A stretch of 64,000 nucleotides of DNA from Flavobacterium sp. 1 (GCF_002797935.1 NZ_PGER01000001.1:4650001-4714000), one strand, 5' to 3'; counted from the stretch's first letter, positions 43,393 through 52,825 are shown. Program-made: numbers and translations. Notes: generated by a model not told the origin, from the letters alone.

Positions 43393-45891
43393 ATGAAGAA
43401 AATATTAGCCGTTATCGTATTAATTCTTATTACAACGAATTCCCTTTTTGGTCAGACAAAAGTGAGCGGTATTGTTGTGGATAAACAAAAACAGCCTGTT
43501 CCTTATGCAAATGTTGTTTTCAAAAATTCAAGTATAGGTACTGTGACCAATGAGGACGGAAGATTTTATATGGAATCTCCAAATACCTATACAACACTGG
43601 TGATTACTTCGATTGGATTTTCTGATAAAGAAATTACGCTTAGCAAAACGGTTAATTATAATTTTACAATTGAATTAAGCGAACAGCTGGCTTTGAAAGA
43701 AGTAGTGGTTTATACTGGAAAAACTTCTAAGAAAAACAATCCGGCACTTGATATTCTGCGAAAAATTTGGGAAAAAAAGCGCAAAAACGGATTGTATCAG
43801 TTTGCTCAATACCAAATGGAGAAATATGAAAAAGTGGAATTTGATATCAATTCCATTGACAGTGCTTATAGAAAACAAAAGATTTTCAAAGGCATGGAAT
43901 TTATATTTGACCATGTTGACACTTCGAAAGTAACGGGAAAAACCTATTTGCCTATTTTTATTAATGAAGCGTTGGTGGATGTTTATGGAGACAATAAAAT
44001 ACCGAAAGTAAAAGAAATTACAAAAGCCAGTAAGACTTCCGGTTTTGACGGGAATCAACAAATTTTATCATTCATAAAAGATTTATATTCAGATTACAAT
44101 ATATACAATAATTATATTGCCTTATTTGACAAAAGTTTTACAAGTCCGCTTTCTAAAACAGGAATTGATGTATATAATTATGTACTGAAAGACAGTGCAT
44201 ATATTGATAAAAAATGGTGTTACAATATTGTTTTTTATCCAAGGAGAAAAAACGAATTGACTTTCAAAGGTGATTTTTGGGTAAATGACACCACATTTGC
44301 CATAAAAAAGATCAATATGGCTGTTACCAAAAGTGCCAATATCAACTGGGTAAAAGATATTTATGTAGAACAGGAATTTGAAGTTTTAAATGATTCTGTT
44401 TTTCTTTTGACCAAAGATTACTTGATGTCTGATTTTGCCTTTAATAAAAAAGAAAAATCAAAAGGGGTTTATGGCAAGCGAACAACTTATTACCAGAATC
44501 ATAAATTCAATATCGAAAAACCAGAGAAATTCTACAAAGAAGAAGTCAATTTTGTAGACAACGAAATATATAAAAAAAGCAATGAATACTGGGAAGAGAA
44601 TCGTTTTGAGAAACTAACTAAAGACGAGCAGGGAGTTTATAAAATGCTCGACACTTTGAAAAACGTACAGGCGTTTAAGCAAATCACAAGTTTGGTAACC
44701 ATGCTGGCTAGTGGTTATGTTAATTATGGCAATTTTGATTTTGGCCCTATTTTTTCCACTTTTGGATATAATGAAGTCGAAGGTTTTAAAGCCCGATTAG
44801 GTGCGAGAACCTATTTTGGTCCAAACGATCCTTGGCGGGTACAGGCTTTCACAGCTTATGGATTTACAGATCAAAAGTTTAAATATGGTTTTGCTGGAAA
44901 ATGGATGATTGACAAGAAAAACCGAATTATTATTTCTGGAGGGAATAGGCGTGATATTGAACAATTGGGGTCTCAATTGACTACAACCAATGATATATTG
45001 GCTAGAAATTATGGCTCATCTGCCTTTTTTACAACAGGATCTAACGGTAAATTAACCAACATAGGTTTGACGAATGCTTACGTTGCTATAGAGCCAGTTA
45101 AGAATCTGACGTTTCAAACGGGAGTATCTTATAAAACATTGGAATCAGCTTCGCCTGTTTTTAGTTTAGATTATTATACCGCTTTGCCCTCGGCAGCAAA
45201 TCCTGCGGGAGTTGTAAAAAGCACTACAACTCAATCTGAGTTTAATATTCAGGCAGAATATACTCCCAATCGAAGAACCATCGCTTATGGAGTTGAACGA
45301 AGCGTAGCCAGCAGTCCGTACACCACGGTATTTGTTAATTACAGCCAAGGATACAAGGGGGTAATGAATAGCGATTTTAATTATAAAAAAATCGAAATAT
45401 ATTACAAACAGCCCATCATTATTGGCCCTCTTGGACGCACTAATCTGATATTGGAACTTGGAAAAACTTTCGGGACAGTTCCTTTGGGCTTATTGAGTAT
45501 AGTGCCTGGAAACCAGACGTTTTTTACTATTGAGAATACGTTTAGTAATCTTAATTATTACGAATTTATTACCGACAAGTATGCTACATTCCAGTGGAAT
45601 CATGATTTCAACGGAAGACTGTTTGCTCGAATTCCTTTTATGCGAAAACTCAATTGGAGAGAATTTGTGGGTGTAAAAGCCGTTTACGGTACCGTTTCGG
45701 ACGACAATAAAGCCATAAATGCTTCGGGCTTAGAGTATGTAGCACCAGAGAATGTGTATTGGGAATACAATGCAGGAATAGGAAATATTTTCAAGATATT
45801 ACGTGTAGATTTCTCTTGGAGAGGTGGTTATCTCGATGTGCCAAATGCGAATAAATTTGCAGTAAAAGCATCCTTTGGGTTCTATTTTTAG
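43393..45891 (+). CDS. DUF5686 outer-membrane barrel with carboxypeptidase-like N-domain
   Basis: An 832-residue exported protein. A signal peptide (residues 1-20, ending LFGQ) is followed by a carboxypeptidase-regulatory-like sandwich (about 23-105; VSGIVVDKQKQPVPYANVVF) and then the DUF5686 region: a soluble part with ALDILRKIWEKKRKNGL, FYPRRKNELTFKGDFWV, and a C-terminal beta-barrel with many aromatic-ended strands, ending ASFGFYF. It has no plug, so it is not a TonB receptor. Function is unknown; the family is widespread in the Bacteroidota outer membrane. Confidence 0.85.
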   Translation: MKKILAVIVLILITTNSLFGQTKVSGIVVDKQKQPVPYANVVFKNSSIGTVTNEDGRFYMESPNTYTTLVITSIGFSDKEITLSKTVNYNFTIELSEQLALKEVVVYTGKTSKKNNPALDILRKIWEKKRKNGLYQFAQYQMEKYEKVEFDINSIDSAYRKQKIFKGMEFIFDHVDTSKVTGKTYLPIFINEALVDVYGDNKIPKVKEITKASKTSGFDGNQQILSFIKDLYSDYNIYNNYIALFDKSFTSPLSKTGIDVYNYVLKDSAYIDKKWCYNIVFYPRRKNELTFKGDFWVNDTTFAIKKINMAVTKSANINWVKDIYVEQEFEVLNDSVFLLTKDYLMSDFAFNKKEKSKGVYGKRTTYYQNHKFNIEKPEKFYKEEVNFVDNEIYKKSNEYWEENRFEKLTKDEQGVYKMLDTLKNVQAFKQITSLVTMLASGYVNYGNFDFGPIFSTFGYNEVEGFKARLGARTYFGPNDPWRVQAFTAYGFTDQKFKYGFAGKWMIDKKNRIIISGGNRRDIEQLGSQLTTTNDILARNYGSSAFFTTGSNGKLTNIGLTNAYVAIEPVKNLTFQTGVSYKTLESASPVFSLDYYTALPSAANPAGVVKSTTTQSEFNIQAEYTPNRRTIAYGVERSVASSPYTTVFVNYSQGYKGVMNSDFNYKKIEIYYKQPIIIGPLGRTNLILELGKTFGTVPLGLLSIVPGNQTFFTIENTFSNLNYYEFITDKYATFQWNHDFNGRLFARIPFMRKLNWREFVGVKAVYGTVSDDNKAINASGLEYVAPENVYWEYNAGIGNIFKILRVDFSWRGGYLDVPNANKFAVKASFGFYF

Positions 45892-45892
45892 A

Positions 45893-45982
45893 AGCCAATC
45901 CAGCTATCCACTACAAGCTTACTCAAAAACTGCTGTTTTTGTAAAAAGTAAAAAGAGCTTCCTTTGGTCGCTTTTTTACTTC
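45893..45982. repeat. Intergenic repeat-like element with imperfect hairpin
   Basis: The segment begins with ATCCAGCTATCCACTACAAG and ends with GTAAAAAGAGC (45948-45958 region) that pairs, with one bulge, with GCTTTTTTAC. Wording around it (AGCTTCC...GGTCGC, CAGCTATCC) recalls the other intergenic hairpin elements at 2888, 12250 and 54504. It overlaps the 5' extension of the next ORF and so supports the later start chosen for it; it may terminate the DUF5686 gene. Confidence 0.5.
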
Positions 45983-46047
45983 CACAAAAATTAGCAGTTT
46001 TTTTCATAAGGCTTTTCATTTTATCTGGGCTAAAAAAAAATCAGACC

Positions 46048-46650
46048 ATGCAAGAAGCAATCGATCATCTTTTTCAAAAAGATCCCATATTTCAGTATAT
46101 TATTGATACCTATGGATTGCCAACAATCCCAAAAAGGCCTCAAGGATTTGAGACATTAGTGCTGTTAATTTTAGAACAGCAAGTTTCCATAGATTCGGCC
46201 AAAGCGACTTTCTTAAAAATAAAAGCTGAACATGCCACTTTCAAACCCGAATTGCTTGTCGATGTTTCCGATGATCAATACAGGGCTTTTGGCGTAAGCC
46301 GACAAAAAAGCACTTATATAAAAGCATTATCGTCTGCTATCTTAAATAAAGAAATAGATTTAGAAAGCCTTCCTCAGAAAACGGCAGAGCAAGTCCGCGA
46401 AGAACTTATCAAAATTAAAGGAATAGGCAATTGGACAATTGATATTTATTTAATGTTTTGTCTGCAGGAACCCGATTTACTGCCTCTAGGCGATATAGCA
46501 GTAGTCAATACAATAAAAGAATTACTGGATATTCATGATAAATCCATTATGGAAACCCATACTATTAATTGGAGTCCATACCGGTCTTATGCTACATTTT
46601 TGCTATGGCATTATTATTTAAGAAAGCGTAAGAGAACAATAGTGTATTAG
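46048..46650 (+). CDS. HhH-GPD DNA glycosylase (AlkA/3-methyladenine type)
   Basis: A 200-residue base-excision repair enzyme from the ATG at 46048 (MQEAIDHLFQKDPIF). FETLVLLILEQQVSIDSAKA opens the HhH-GPD fold, and LIKIKGIGNWTIDIYLMFCL is the helix-hairpin-helix. The catalytic Asp is in LLPLGDIAVVNT, the AlkA-type position, and no iron-sulfur cysteines follow. It should excise alkylated purines. An in-frame ATG at 45964 would add 28 residues, but those codons fall in the intergenic repeat and hairpin, so the later start is preferred. Confidence 0.88.
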   Translation: MQEAIDHLFQKDPIFQYIIDTYGLPTIPKRPQGFETLVLLILEQQVSIDSAKATFLKIKAEHATFKPELLVDVSDDQYRAFGVSRQKSTYIKALSSAILNKEIDLESLPQKTAEQVREELIKIKGIGNWTIDIYLMFCLQEPDLLPLGDIAVVNTIKELLDIHDKSIMETHTINWSPYRSYATFLLWHYYLRKRKRTIVY

Positions 46651-46862
46651 GAAATAAGTAATTAGCGGGTAGTAATTAGTGATTGGCTGTTTGGAATATA
46701 AAAAACCAAACTCTTTACAAAAAGACTCTTTTGATTGATTATTTTTCAATTATTTTGAGTGTAATAGTGCATGAGAGTGTTAATCAAAACTAATTACGGT
46801 GAACTGATCACTAATCACTGGATTAAATTATCTTTTTTTATTGTAAAAAAGTATTGTTTGAT

Positions 46863-46870
46863 TACTTTTG
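46863..46870 (+). promoter_or_regulatory. -7 box (TACTTTTG) of ppa; decides its start
   Basis: Exact TAnnTTTG match. An in-frame ATG at 46771 lies upstream of it, so the start is the ATG at 46906. A TTG about 19 bases upstream may be the -33 element. Confidence 0.65.
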
Positions 46871-46905
46871 CATTCGTTAATAAAATTAAGAAAAGACAAA
46901 AAATA

Positions 46906-47436
46906 ATGACTGCAGACAAATTAAAGACTTTTGATGTATTAATTGAAATACCAAGAGGAAGTAGAAATAAATACGAGTATGATTTTGAAATTAAAAGAAT
47001 GCGTTTTGACAGAATGTTATTCTCTTCAATGATGTACCCAGCTGATTATGGATTCATTCCTGAAACTTTAGCATTGGATGGTGATCCATTAGATGTTTTA
47101 GTATTGGTAAACGAGCCGACTTTTCCTGGTTGTGTAATGGAAGTGAAGCCTATTGGAGTTTTTCACATGGCCGATGACAAAGGACCAGACGAAAAAATAA
47201 TCTGTGTGCCAGTTTCAGATCCAATCTGGAATTCGTTAGAAAACCTATCAGATATAAACCCGCACTTATTGAAAGAGATTGAACATTTTTTTCAAGTTTA
47301 TAAAGACCTTGAAAACAAACAAGTAGACGTAGAAGGTTGGGGAGATGTGGATGAAGCATTTGATATTATCAAAGAATGTACACAGCGTTTTAATGATATT
47401 CCAAATAAACCTGAGGGATTATTTAGTATTAAATAA
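46906..47436 (+). CDS. ppa: Soluble inorganic pyrophosphatase (family I)
   Basis: Hydrolyses pyrophosphate to phosphate in the cytoplasm. From ATG 46906 the product is 176 residues. It has LIEIPRGSRNKYEYD, YPADYGFIPETLALDGDPLDVLVLV (the family signature with the metal-binding DGDPLD) and KDLENKQVDVEGWGDVDEA. It is followed by the membrane pyrophosphatase gene after 113 bases, so two unrelated pyrophosphatase classes stand side by side. Confidence 0.95.
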   Translation: MTADKLKTFDVLIEIPRGSRNKYEYDFEIKRMRFDRMLFSSMMYPADYGFIPETLALDGDPLDVLVLVNEPTFPGCVMEVKPIGVFHMADDKGPDEKIICVPVSDPIWNSLENLSDINPHLLKEIEHFFQVYKDLENKQVDVEGWGDVDEAFDIIKECTQRFNDIPNKPEGLFSIK

Positions 47437-47549
47437 TTTACGCCCTTATAATTTGTAAAAAAAGCAATATTCTGCAAAGAGTGTTGCTTTTTTTCGTTAA
47501 ATTGCTATCGATTACATTTTTTATAATAACAAACCAAAAAGAATATTTT

Positions 47550-50132
47550 ATGAATTCAATTATGATTTATGTGCCAATTTTCATGGCAATAATAGGGCTT
47601 ATTTTTATGGCTATCAAAAGATCTTGGGTTTTAAAACAGGATCCTGGAGACGGCAAAATGAAAGAGATATCAGATCACATATATGAAGGAGCTCTGGCTT
47701 TCTTAAAGGCAGAATACCGACTGTTGGCTGTCTTTGTAGTAATCGCAAGTGTTGTATTAGCAAGTATCACTTTTATACCAGGAGTTAAAACAAATATATT
47801 AATAGTGGTTGCATTTATATTCGGTGCATTTTTCTCTGCATTAGCAGGGAATATGGGAATGAAAATTGCAACAAAAACCAATGTAAGAACTACTCAGGCT
47901 GCCCGTACAAGTTTGCCGCAAGCTTTGAAAGTTTCTTTTGGTGGCGGAACTGTAATGGGATTAGGGGTAGCCGGTTTAGCTGTTTTAGGTTTAACCGGTT
48001 TTTTTATTATTTTTTTCAGAATATTCATGAACGGACAATGGACTTCGACAGAAGATATGACGGTTGTTCTGGAAACGTTAGCAGGATTTTCTCTTGGAGC
48101 TGAATCAATTGCTTTGTTTGCCCGTGTGGGGGGAGGAATTTATACCAAAGCCGCCGATGTAGGTGCTGATTTGGTAGGTAAAGTAGAAGCAGGGATTCCA
48201 GAAGATGATCCTCGAAATCCTGCGACAATTGCTGATAACGTAGGAGATAATGTAGGGGATGTTGCAGGAATGGGTGCCGATTTATTTGGATCGTATGTAG
48301 CAACCGTTTTGGCGGCTATGGTACTTGGAAATTATGTGATAAAAGATATGGGCGGGAACATTCAAGACGCTTTTGGAGGAATCGGACCAATTTTATTGCC
48401 GATGGCAATTGCTGGTTTTGGAATTTTGTTTTCTATAATTGGTACAATGCTAGTTAAAATCACAGACGAGAACGCCAAAGAAGCTCAAGTTCAAAAAGCA
48501 TTAAATATTGGAAACTGGGTTTCTATTGTTTTAACTGCAATCTCTTGTTATTTCTTAGTGCAATACATGCTTCCAGAAACGATGAGTATGACTTTTTTCG
48601 GTGAAGGATCAATGGACATTTCATCGATGCGTGTTTTTTATGCTACACTTATTGGACTTATTGTAGGTGGAGCTATTTCATCTGTAACAGAATATTATAC
48701 AGGTTTAGGAACAAAACCTGTAATGGCTATTGTTCAAAAATCAAGTACAGGAGCAGGAACAAACGTAATTGCAGGATTGGCGACAGGAATGATTTCTACG
48801 TTCCCAACTGTATTATTATTTGCAGCTGCGATTTGGTCTTCTTATGCATTAGCTGGATTCTATGGTGTAGCATTAGCTGCTTCTGCAATGATGGCAACTA
48901 CAGCAATGCAATTAGCAATCGATGCATTCGGACCTATATCTGATAATGCAGGTGGAATTGCCGAAATGAGTGAATTGCCAAAAGAAGTGCGTACGAGAAC
49001 CGATATTTTGGATTCAGTAGGAAATACTACTGCAGCTACAGGTAAAGGTTTTGCTATCGCTTCCGCAGCTTTAACCTCTTTGGCTTTGTTTGCTGCTTAT
49101 GTAACTTTTACAGGAATTGACGGAATTAATATTTTCAAAGCACCTGTTTTAGCGATGCTTTTTGTTGGTGGAATGATTCCGGTGGTTTTCTCGGCTTTAG
49201 CAATGAATTCAGTTGGAAAAGCAGCGATGGACATGGTATATGAAGTACGTCGTCAGTTCAAAGAAATTCCAGGAATTATGGAAGGAACCGGAAAACCTGA
49301 ATATGCCAAATGCGTTGACATTTCGACCAAAGCGGCTTTGCGCGAAATGATGTTGCCCGGTATTTTAACGATTGGTTTCCCAATTGCAATTGTACTTTTA
49401 GGAAAATTAGTGTACGGACATAATAATCAATTAATCGCCGAAATGTTAGGAGGCTATATGGCTGGAGTTACTGTTTCGGGGGTTCTTTGGGCAGTTTTCC
49501 AAAACAATGCCGGTGGTGCTTGGGACAATGCCAAAAAATCATTTGAAGCTGGAGTTATGATTAACGGCGAAATGACCTACAAAGGATCTGATGCTCATAA
49601 GGCAGCAGTTACAGGTGATACGGTTGGAGATCCATTCAAAGATACTTCTGGACCATCAATGAACATCTTAATCAAATTAACATGTTTGATTGGATTGGTT
49701 ATGGCTCCGATTTTAGGAAGCGGAAGCAGTACTGTTGACGCAAAAGAAACTTGTCCGGAAAAGAAAGAAATCTGGATGAAAGAATGTCATAAAAATGAAG
49801 GCGGAATGATGATGGGGAAATGTGATATGTCCAAATGTGCCAAAATGACCAAAGAAGAATGCACCAAAATGTGTGATAGTCTAAAATGTACTCCTGAGCA
49901 AAAAGAAATGTGTTTGTCCCATTATGATAAAGACGGAAAATTTGTTGAACAAAAAGGGAAAGCATGTTGTGCCAAAAAAGGAGAAATCGAAAAAGAAGTG
50001 AAAGTGCAGCTAATAAACAAAAACGGAAAAGCAAAAGCAACCGTAACTACATCAGTAAACGGTAATGAAAATGTACAAGTTTTTGAAGGTTCATTGGAAG
50101 AAGTTAAAGCTAAAGTTGAAGCTTTAAAATAG
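47550..50132 (+). CDS. hppA: Membrane ion-pumping pyrophosphatase (HppA) with a Cys/Met-rich C-terminal tail
   Basis: This polytopic pump couples pyrophosphate hydrolysis to H+ or Na+ export. From ATG 47550 it has 860 residues and about 16 helices, with VGKVEAGIPEDDPRNPATIADNVGDN-type pyrophosphate loop (acidic DDPRNP and DNVGDNVGD), DAFGPISDNAGGIAEM, and DTVGDPFKDTSGP near residue 695. The catalytic part ends near residue 730. A polar tail of about 130 residues follows, with ten Cys (about 735-807; CDMSKCAKMTKEECTKMC) and many Met, then a charged segment (VKVQLINKNGKAKATVTT). Usual family length is about 660-750, so the tail is extra. ATG 47481 is in frame but lacks support. Confidence 0.93.
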   Translation: MNSIMIYVPIFMAIIGLIFMAIKRSWVLKQDPGDGKMKEISDHIYEGALAFLKAEYRLLAVFVVIASVVLASITFIPGVKTNILIVVAFIFGAFFSALAGNMGMKIATKTNVRTTQAARTSLPQALKVSFGGGTVMGLGVAGLAVLGLTGFFIIFFRIFMNGQWTSTEDMTVVLETLAGFSLGAESIALFARVGGGIYTKAADVGADLVGKVEAGIPEDDPRNPATIADNVGDNVGDVAGMGADLFGSYVATVLAAMVLGNYVIKDMGGNIQDAFGGIGPILLPMAIAGFGILFSIIGTMLVKITDENAKEAQVQKALNIGNWVSIVLTAISCYFLVQYMLPETMSMTFFGEGSMDISSMRVFYATLIGLIVGGAISSVTEYYTGLGTKPVMAIVQKSSTGAGTNVIAGLATGMISTFPTVLLFAAAIWSSYALAGFYGVALAASAMMATTAMQLAIDAFGPISDNAGGIAEMSELPKEVRTRTDILDSVGNTTAATGKGFAIASAALTSLALFAAYVTFTGIDGINIFKAPVLAMLFVGGMIPVVFSALAMNSVGKAAMDMVYEVRRQFKEIPGIMEGTGKPEYAKCVDISTKAALREMMLPGILTIGFPIAIVLLGKLVYGHNNQLIAEMLGGYMAGVTVSGVLWAVFQNNAGGAWDNAKKSFEAGVMINGEMTYKGSDAHKAAVTGDTVGDPFKDTSGPSMNILIKLTCLIGLVMAPILGSGSSTVDAKETCPEKKEIWMKECHKNEGGMMMGKCDMSKCAKMTKEECTKMCDSLKCTPEQKEMCLSHYDKDGKFVEQKGKACCAKKGEIEKEVKVQLINKNGKAKATVTTSVNGNENVQVFEGSLEEVKAKVEALK

Positions 50133-50151
50133 TATTGACTCTGTTTAAATT

Positions 50152-50180
50152 AAAAATGCCCCGAATTTCGGGGCATTTTT
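50152..50180. terminator. Terminator between hppA and the deoxynucleoside kinase gene
   Basis: AAAAATGCCCCGAA pairs with TTCGGGGCATTTTT around a very short loop, 20 bases past hppA and 25 from the convergent stop. Confidence 0.9.
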
Positions 50181-50205
50181 GTTATTATTTAAAAATGTTT
50201 GAATA

Positions 50206-50820
50206 TTAAAACAATCCATTAAGCTCAGCATCAATACGATTGATAATGCTTCCTAAATCTTCAGGATTGTCTACAAAATTAATATTGTCTACATCTATAA
50301 TCATAATTTTTCCTTTTTTATAGGTTTGCACCCAAGCTTCATAACGTTCATTAAGACGGCTCAAATAATCAATAGAAATGGTGTTTTCATATTCGCGGCC
50401 ACGCTTATGAATTTGTCCAACTAAGTTAGGGATGGAGCTCCTTAAGTAAATTAATAAATCGGGAGCTTCGACATGAGATTCCATTAATTCAAAAAGAGAA
50501 GAATAGTTTTCAAAGTCACGGCTGGTCATCAATCCCATGGCATAAAGATTGGGAGCAAATATGTGTGCGTCTTCATAAATGGTTCTGTCCTGAATGATTT
50601 TCTTGCCACTCTCGCGAATTTGCATTATTTGACGAAAACGGCTATTCAAGAAATAGATTTGTAAATTAAAGGACCAGCGTTCCATTTGATGGTAAAAGTC
50701 ATCAAGATAGGGGTTGTCTACTACTTCTTCAAAATGAGGTTCCCATTTAAAATGTTTGGCCAGCAAACGGGTTAATGTTGTTTTTCCAGAACCTATATTT
50801 CCAGCTATTGCTATGTGCAT
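50206..50820 (-). CDS. Deoxynucleoside kinase
   Basis: A 204-residue P-loop kinase of the dCK/dGK family that phosphorylates deoxynucleosides for salvage. It has GNIGSGKTTL (residues 7-16), the EEVVDNPYLDDFY substrate segment, QDRTIYEDAHIFA with the catalytic Asp-Arg-Thr pattern, and the lid HKRGREYE. Which deoxynucleoside it prefers cannot be read. It is a single leftward gene; the 320-base gap upstream contains the metK terminator and otherwise only AT-rich sequence in which I see nothing further. Confidence 0.92.
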   Translation of the reverse strand: MHIAIAGNIGSGKTTLTRLLAKHFKWEPHFEEVVDNPYLDDFYHQMERWSFNLQIYFLNSRFRQIMQIRESGKKIIQDRTIYEDAHIFAPNLYAMGLMTSRDFENYSSLFELMESHVEAPDLLIYLRSSIPNLVGQIHKRGREYENTISIDYLSRLNERYEAWVQTYKKGKIMIIDVDNINFVDNPEDLGSIINRIDAELNGLF

Positions 50821-51086
50821 TACGATGTTGCGATTTTATAATTCATAATTTCTAAGATTGTAAAAATAGATAAAATTTGGATTTAGCAATGGTATTTATC
50901 TAATGATTTTTGAAATATAAATCCAAAATTTCATTCTTTGGCAGAGTATTGCTGAGGAAACTTTTTTGATAGAATGATGCTCAGATTTTTTTGTAAGTAA
51001 TAGTTGTAATTCATGTTTAAATTATTTGACAATTTTTTATAAAGATATTTTTTATGTATTGTTGTTTTAGGACAAGACTTGTCAAA

Positions 51087-51117
51087 AAAAAACCATTCGA
51101 TAATCGAATGGTTTTTT
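51087..51117 (-). terminator. Terminator of metK
   Basis: AAAAAACCATTCGA pairs with TCGAATGGTTTTTT around TAA, 24 bases past the metK stop on the reverse strand. Confidence 0.9.
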
Positions 51118-51140
51118 CTATATGCTATTTTGAATTTTTA

Positions 51141-52391
51141 CTACAATCCAAAAGCAGTTTTTACCTGATCTACAAAATCTAATTTTTCCCAAGTAAATAA
51201 TTCTACTGTAACAGTTTTTTCGTTTCCTCCAGGAGCAGAGAATGTTTTGGTTACGGTTTCAGGAGTACGTCCCATGTGTCCGTAAGCAGCAGTTTCACTA
51301 TAAATTGGGTTTCTTAATTTCAAGCGTTGTTCGATGAAGTAAGGACGCATGTCAAAAATAGCTTCTACTTTTTTAGCAATTTCACCATTAGTCAATTTCA
51401 CTTTAGATGTTCCGTAAGTATCAATAAAAATACCCATTGGTTTTGCTACTCCAATCGCATACGAAACTTGTACCAAAATCTCATCGGCAACACCAGCTGC
51501 AACAAGGTTTTTTGCAATATGACGTGTAGCATAAGCAGCACTTCTGTCTACTTTACTTGGATCTTTTCCAGAGAAAGCACCCCCACCGTGAGCTCCTTTT
51601 CCACCATAAGTGTCTACAATGATTTTTCTTCCTGTCAATCCAGTATCTCCGTGAGGACCTCCAATTACGAATTTACCTGTTGGGTTAATGTGGTATTGAA
51701 TTTTATCATTGAATAAATGTGCGTGAGCAGGATTTTTTGCAATGATTCTTGGAATCAATATTTCGATGATGTCTTTTTTGATTTTAGCAAGCATAGTGGC
51801 TTCTTCGTCAAAATCGTCGTGTTGTGTAGAAATTACAATAGCATCAATACGAGTAGGTTTGTTGTCATCGCTGTATTCTAAAGTAACTTGAGATTTTGCA
51901 TCAGGACGTAAATAAGTAATTTCATTATTTTCACGTCTCAAAATAGCTAATTCCTGCAATAATTTATGAGATAAATCAAGTGCCAACGGCATGTAATTTT
52001 CAGTTTCATTAGTTGCATAGCCAAACATCATTCCTTGGTCTCCAGCTCCTTGCTCTTCTTTGCTTGCTCTGTCAACACCTTGATTAATATCTGCAGATTG
52101 TTCGTGAATGGCTGAAAGAATACCGCAAGAGTTTGCCTCAAACATGTATTCGCTTTTTGTATAACCAATTTTACGAATTACTTCGCGGGCAATCTGTTGT
52201 ACATCTAAGTAAGTATTCGACTTTACTTCACCTGCCAATATTACTTGACCAGTAGTTACTAACGTCTCACAAGCTACTTTTGAGTCAGCATCAAATGCCA
52301 AAAAGTTATCAATTAATGCATCCGAAATTTGATCTGCAACTTTGTCTGGGTGTCCCTCACTTACAGATTCTGACGTAAATAAATAAGCCAT
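51141..52391 (-). CDS. metK: S-adenosylmethionine synthase
   Basis: Makes SAM from methionine and ATP. The 416-residue product starts [20 protein letters not shown] (methionine/ATP site), has [16 protein letters not shown], the P-loop-like [18 protein letters not shown] and [18 protein letters not shown]. It is slightly longer than E. coli MetK (384) owing to an internal insert around [17 protein letters not shown] and a divergent end. It stands behind a promoter and a SAM-II-type riboswitch on the same strand, so its own product probably shuts it off. Confidence 0.97.
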   Translation of the reverse strand: MAYLFTSESVSEGHPDKVADQISDALIDNFLAFDADSKVACETLVTTGQVILAGEVKSNTYLDVQQIAREVIRKIGYTKSEYMFEANSCGILSAIHEQSADINQGVDRASKEEQGAGDQGMMFGYATNETENYMPLALDLSHKLLQELAILRRENNEITYLRPDAKSQVTLEYSDDNKPTRIDAIVISTQHDDFDEEATMLAKIKKDIIEILIPRIIAKNPAHAHLFNDKIQYHINPTGKFVIGGPHGDTGLTGRKIIVDTYGGKGAHGGGAFSGKDPSKVDRSAAYATRHIAKNLVAAGVADEILVQVSYAIGVAKPMGIFIDTYGTSKVKLTNGEIAKKVEAIFDMRPYFIEQRLKLRNPIYSETAAYGHMGRTPETVTKTFSAPGGNEKTVTVELFTWEKLDFVDQVKTAFGL

Positions 52392-52458
52392 AATAATTAT
52401 AAATTTTTAAAATTAATCGAGGAAAAACAATTGCGGGAAAAATACTAAAGGAGAGTTT

Positions 52459-52553
52459 CTGCTTTAGCATTTTTTATGCTGAAAATTTTTCAGCATTCAT
52501 AATGAAGTCATTTCATTATGAAGAGGTTGCAATCAGTTCAAATTTTTCCTCTT
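52459..52553 (-). ncRNA. SAM-II-type riboswitch ahead of metK
   Basis: Read on the reverse strand: P1 5' arm AAGAGG, loop with ATTTGAACTGATTGCAA, P1 3' arm CCTCTT, then AATGCTAAAGCAG. The loop and the AATGCTAAAG box match the SAM-II consensus (RF00521). CUG and GC of the loop can pair with GC and CAG of the downstream box to make the pseudoknot. Between P1 and the box two extra hairpins are inserted (ATAATGAA/TTCATTAT and ATGCTGAAAA/TTTTCAGCAT). It lies 68 bases before the metK start. No terminator follows, so control of translation start is more likely. Confidence 0.8.
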
Positions 52554-52564
52554 GTATTCGGGTG

Positions 52565-52594
52565 CAAAGGTATGAAACCATTTTGAATTCCAAA
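52565..52594 (-). promoter_or_regulatory. metK promoter: TTTG - 18 - TACCTTTG (reverse strand)
   Basis: TACCTTTG (forward 52565-52572) and TTTG (forward 52591-52594) with an 18-base spacer form a full Bacteroidota promoter. It places the RNA start just before the riboswitch P1 stem. Confidence 0.8.
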
Positions 52595-52676
52595 TTATTC
52601 TTTTACTTTTTTTAATTAATTAAGAGGAATTTAACAAACTATACTAATTCCATAGAATTTATAAAATAAATTGATT

Positions 52677-52704
52677 TTTGCTTGGTGGATTAAAAAATAG
52701 TTTG
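52677..52704 (+). promoter_or_regulatory. Promoter of the first leader-metY unit
   Basis: TTTG at 52677-52680 and TAGTTTG at 52698-52704 with a 17-base spacer; the -7 element is one base short of the consensus. The first leader ORF starts 28 bases on. It is back-to-back with the metK promoter. Confidence 0.6.
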
Positions 52705-52732
52705 CATTTTTGCTCCATCAAATAGAAAGAGA

Positions 52733-52792
52733 ATGAAATTATTGATTAAGGATATGTGTTGTAACATGTGGAAAATTTCCGCAGAGTCATAG
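52733..52792 (+). CDS. Leader peptide 1 (19 aa, Met/Cys control codons) of metY copy 1
   Basis: ATG at 52733, stop TAG at 52790-52792. Residues 8-12 are MCCNM: two Met and two Cys codons within five. The last codons contain CCGCAGAG (52779-52786), identical to the 3' arm of the terminator behind it (52835-52842). This arm can therefore pair with CTCTGC (52826-52831) and block the terminator. A ribosome stalled at residues 8-12 would leave the arm free; one reaching the stop would cover it. The peptide is not expected to have a function of its own. Confidence 0.75.
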   Translation: MKLLIKDMCCNMWKISAES

Positions 52793-52825
52793 TATTGTAT
52801 AATTTAAAAACATAACTATATAGAT

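Noticed and set aside
45964..46047. N-terminal extension of the DNA glycosylase
   Set aside because: These codons coincide with a hairpin-bearing intergenic repeat and have no family match.
46771..46905. N-terminal extension of the soluble pyrophosphatase
   Set aside because: A TAnnTTTG promoter box lies inside it, and the family starts at the later Met.
52459..52553. Leader peptide for metK in the riboswitch region
   Set aside because: No ORF with Met or Cys runs there on the reverse strand; the SAM-II loop and box explain the sequence better.
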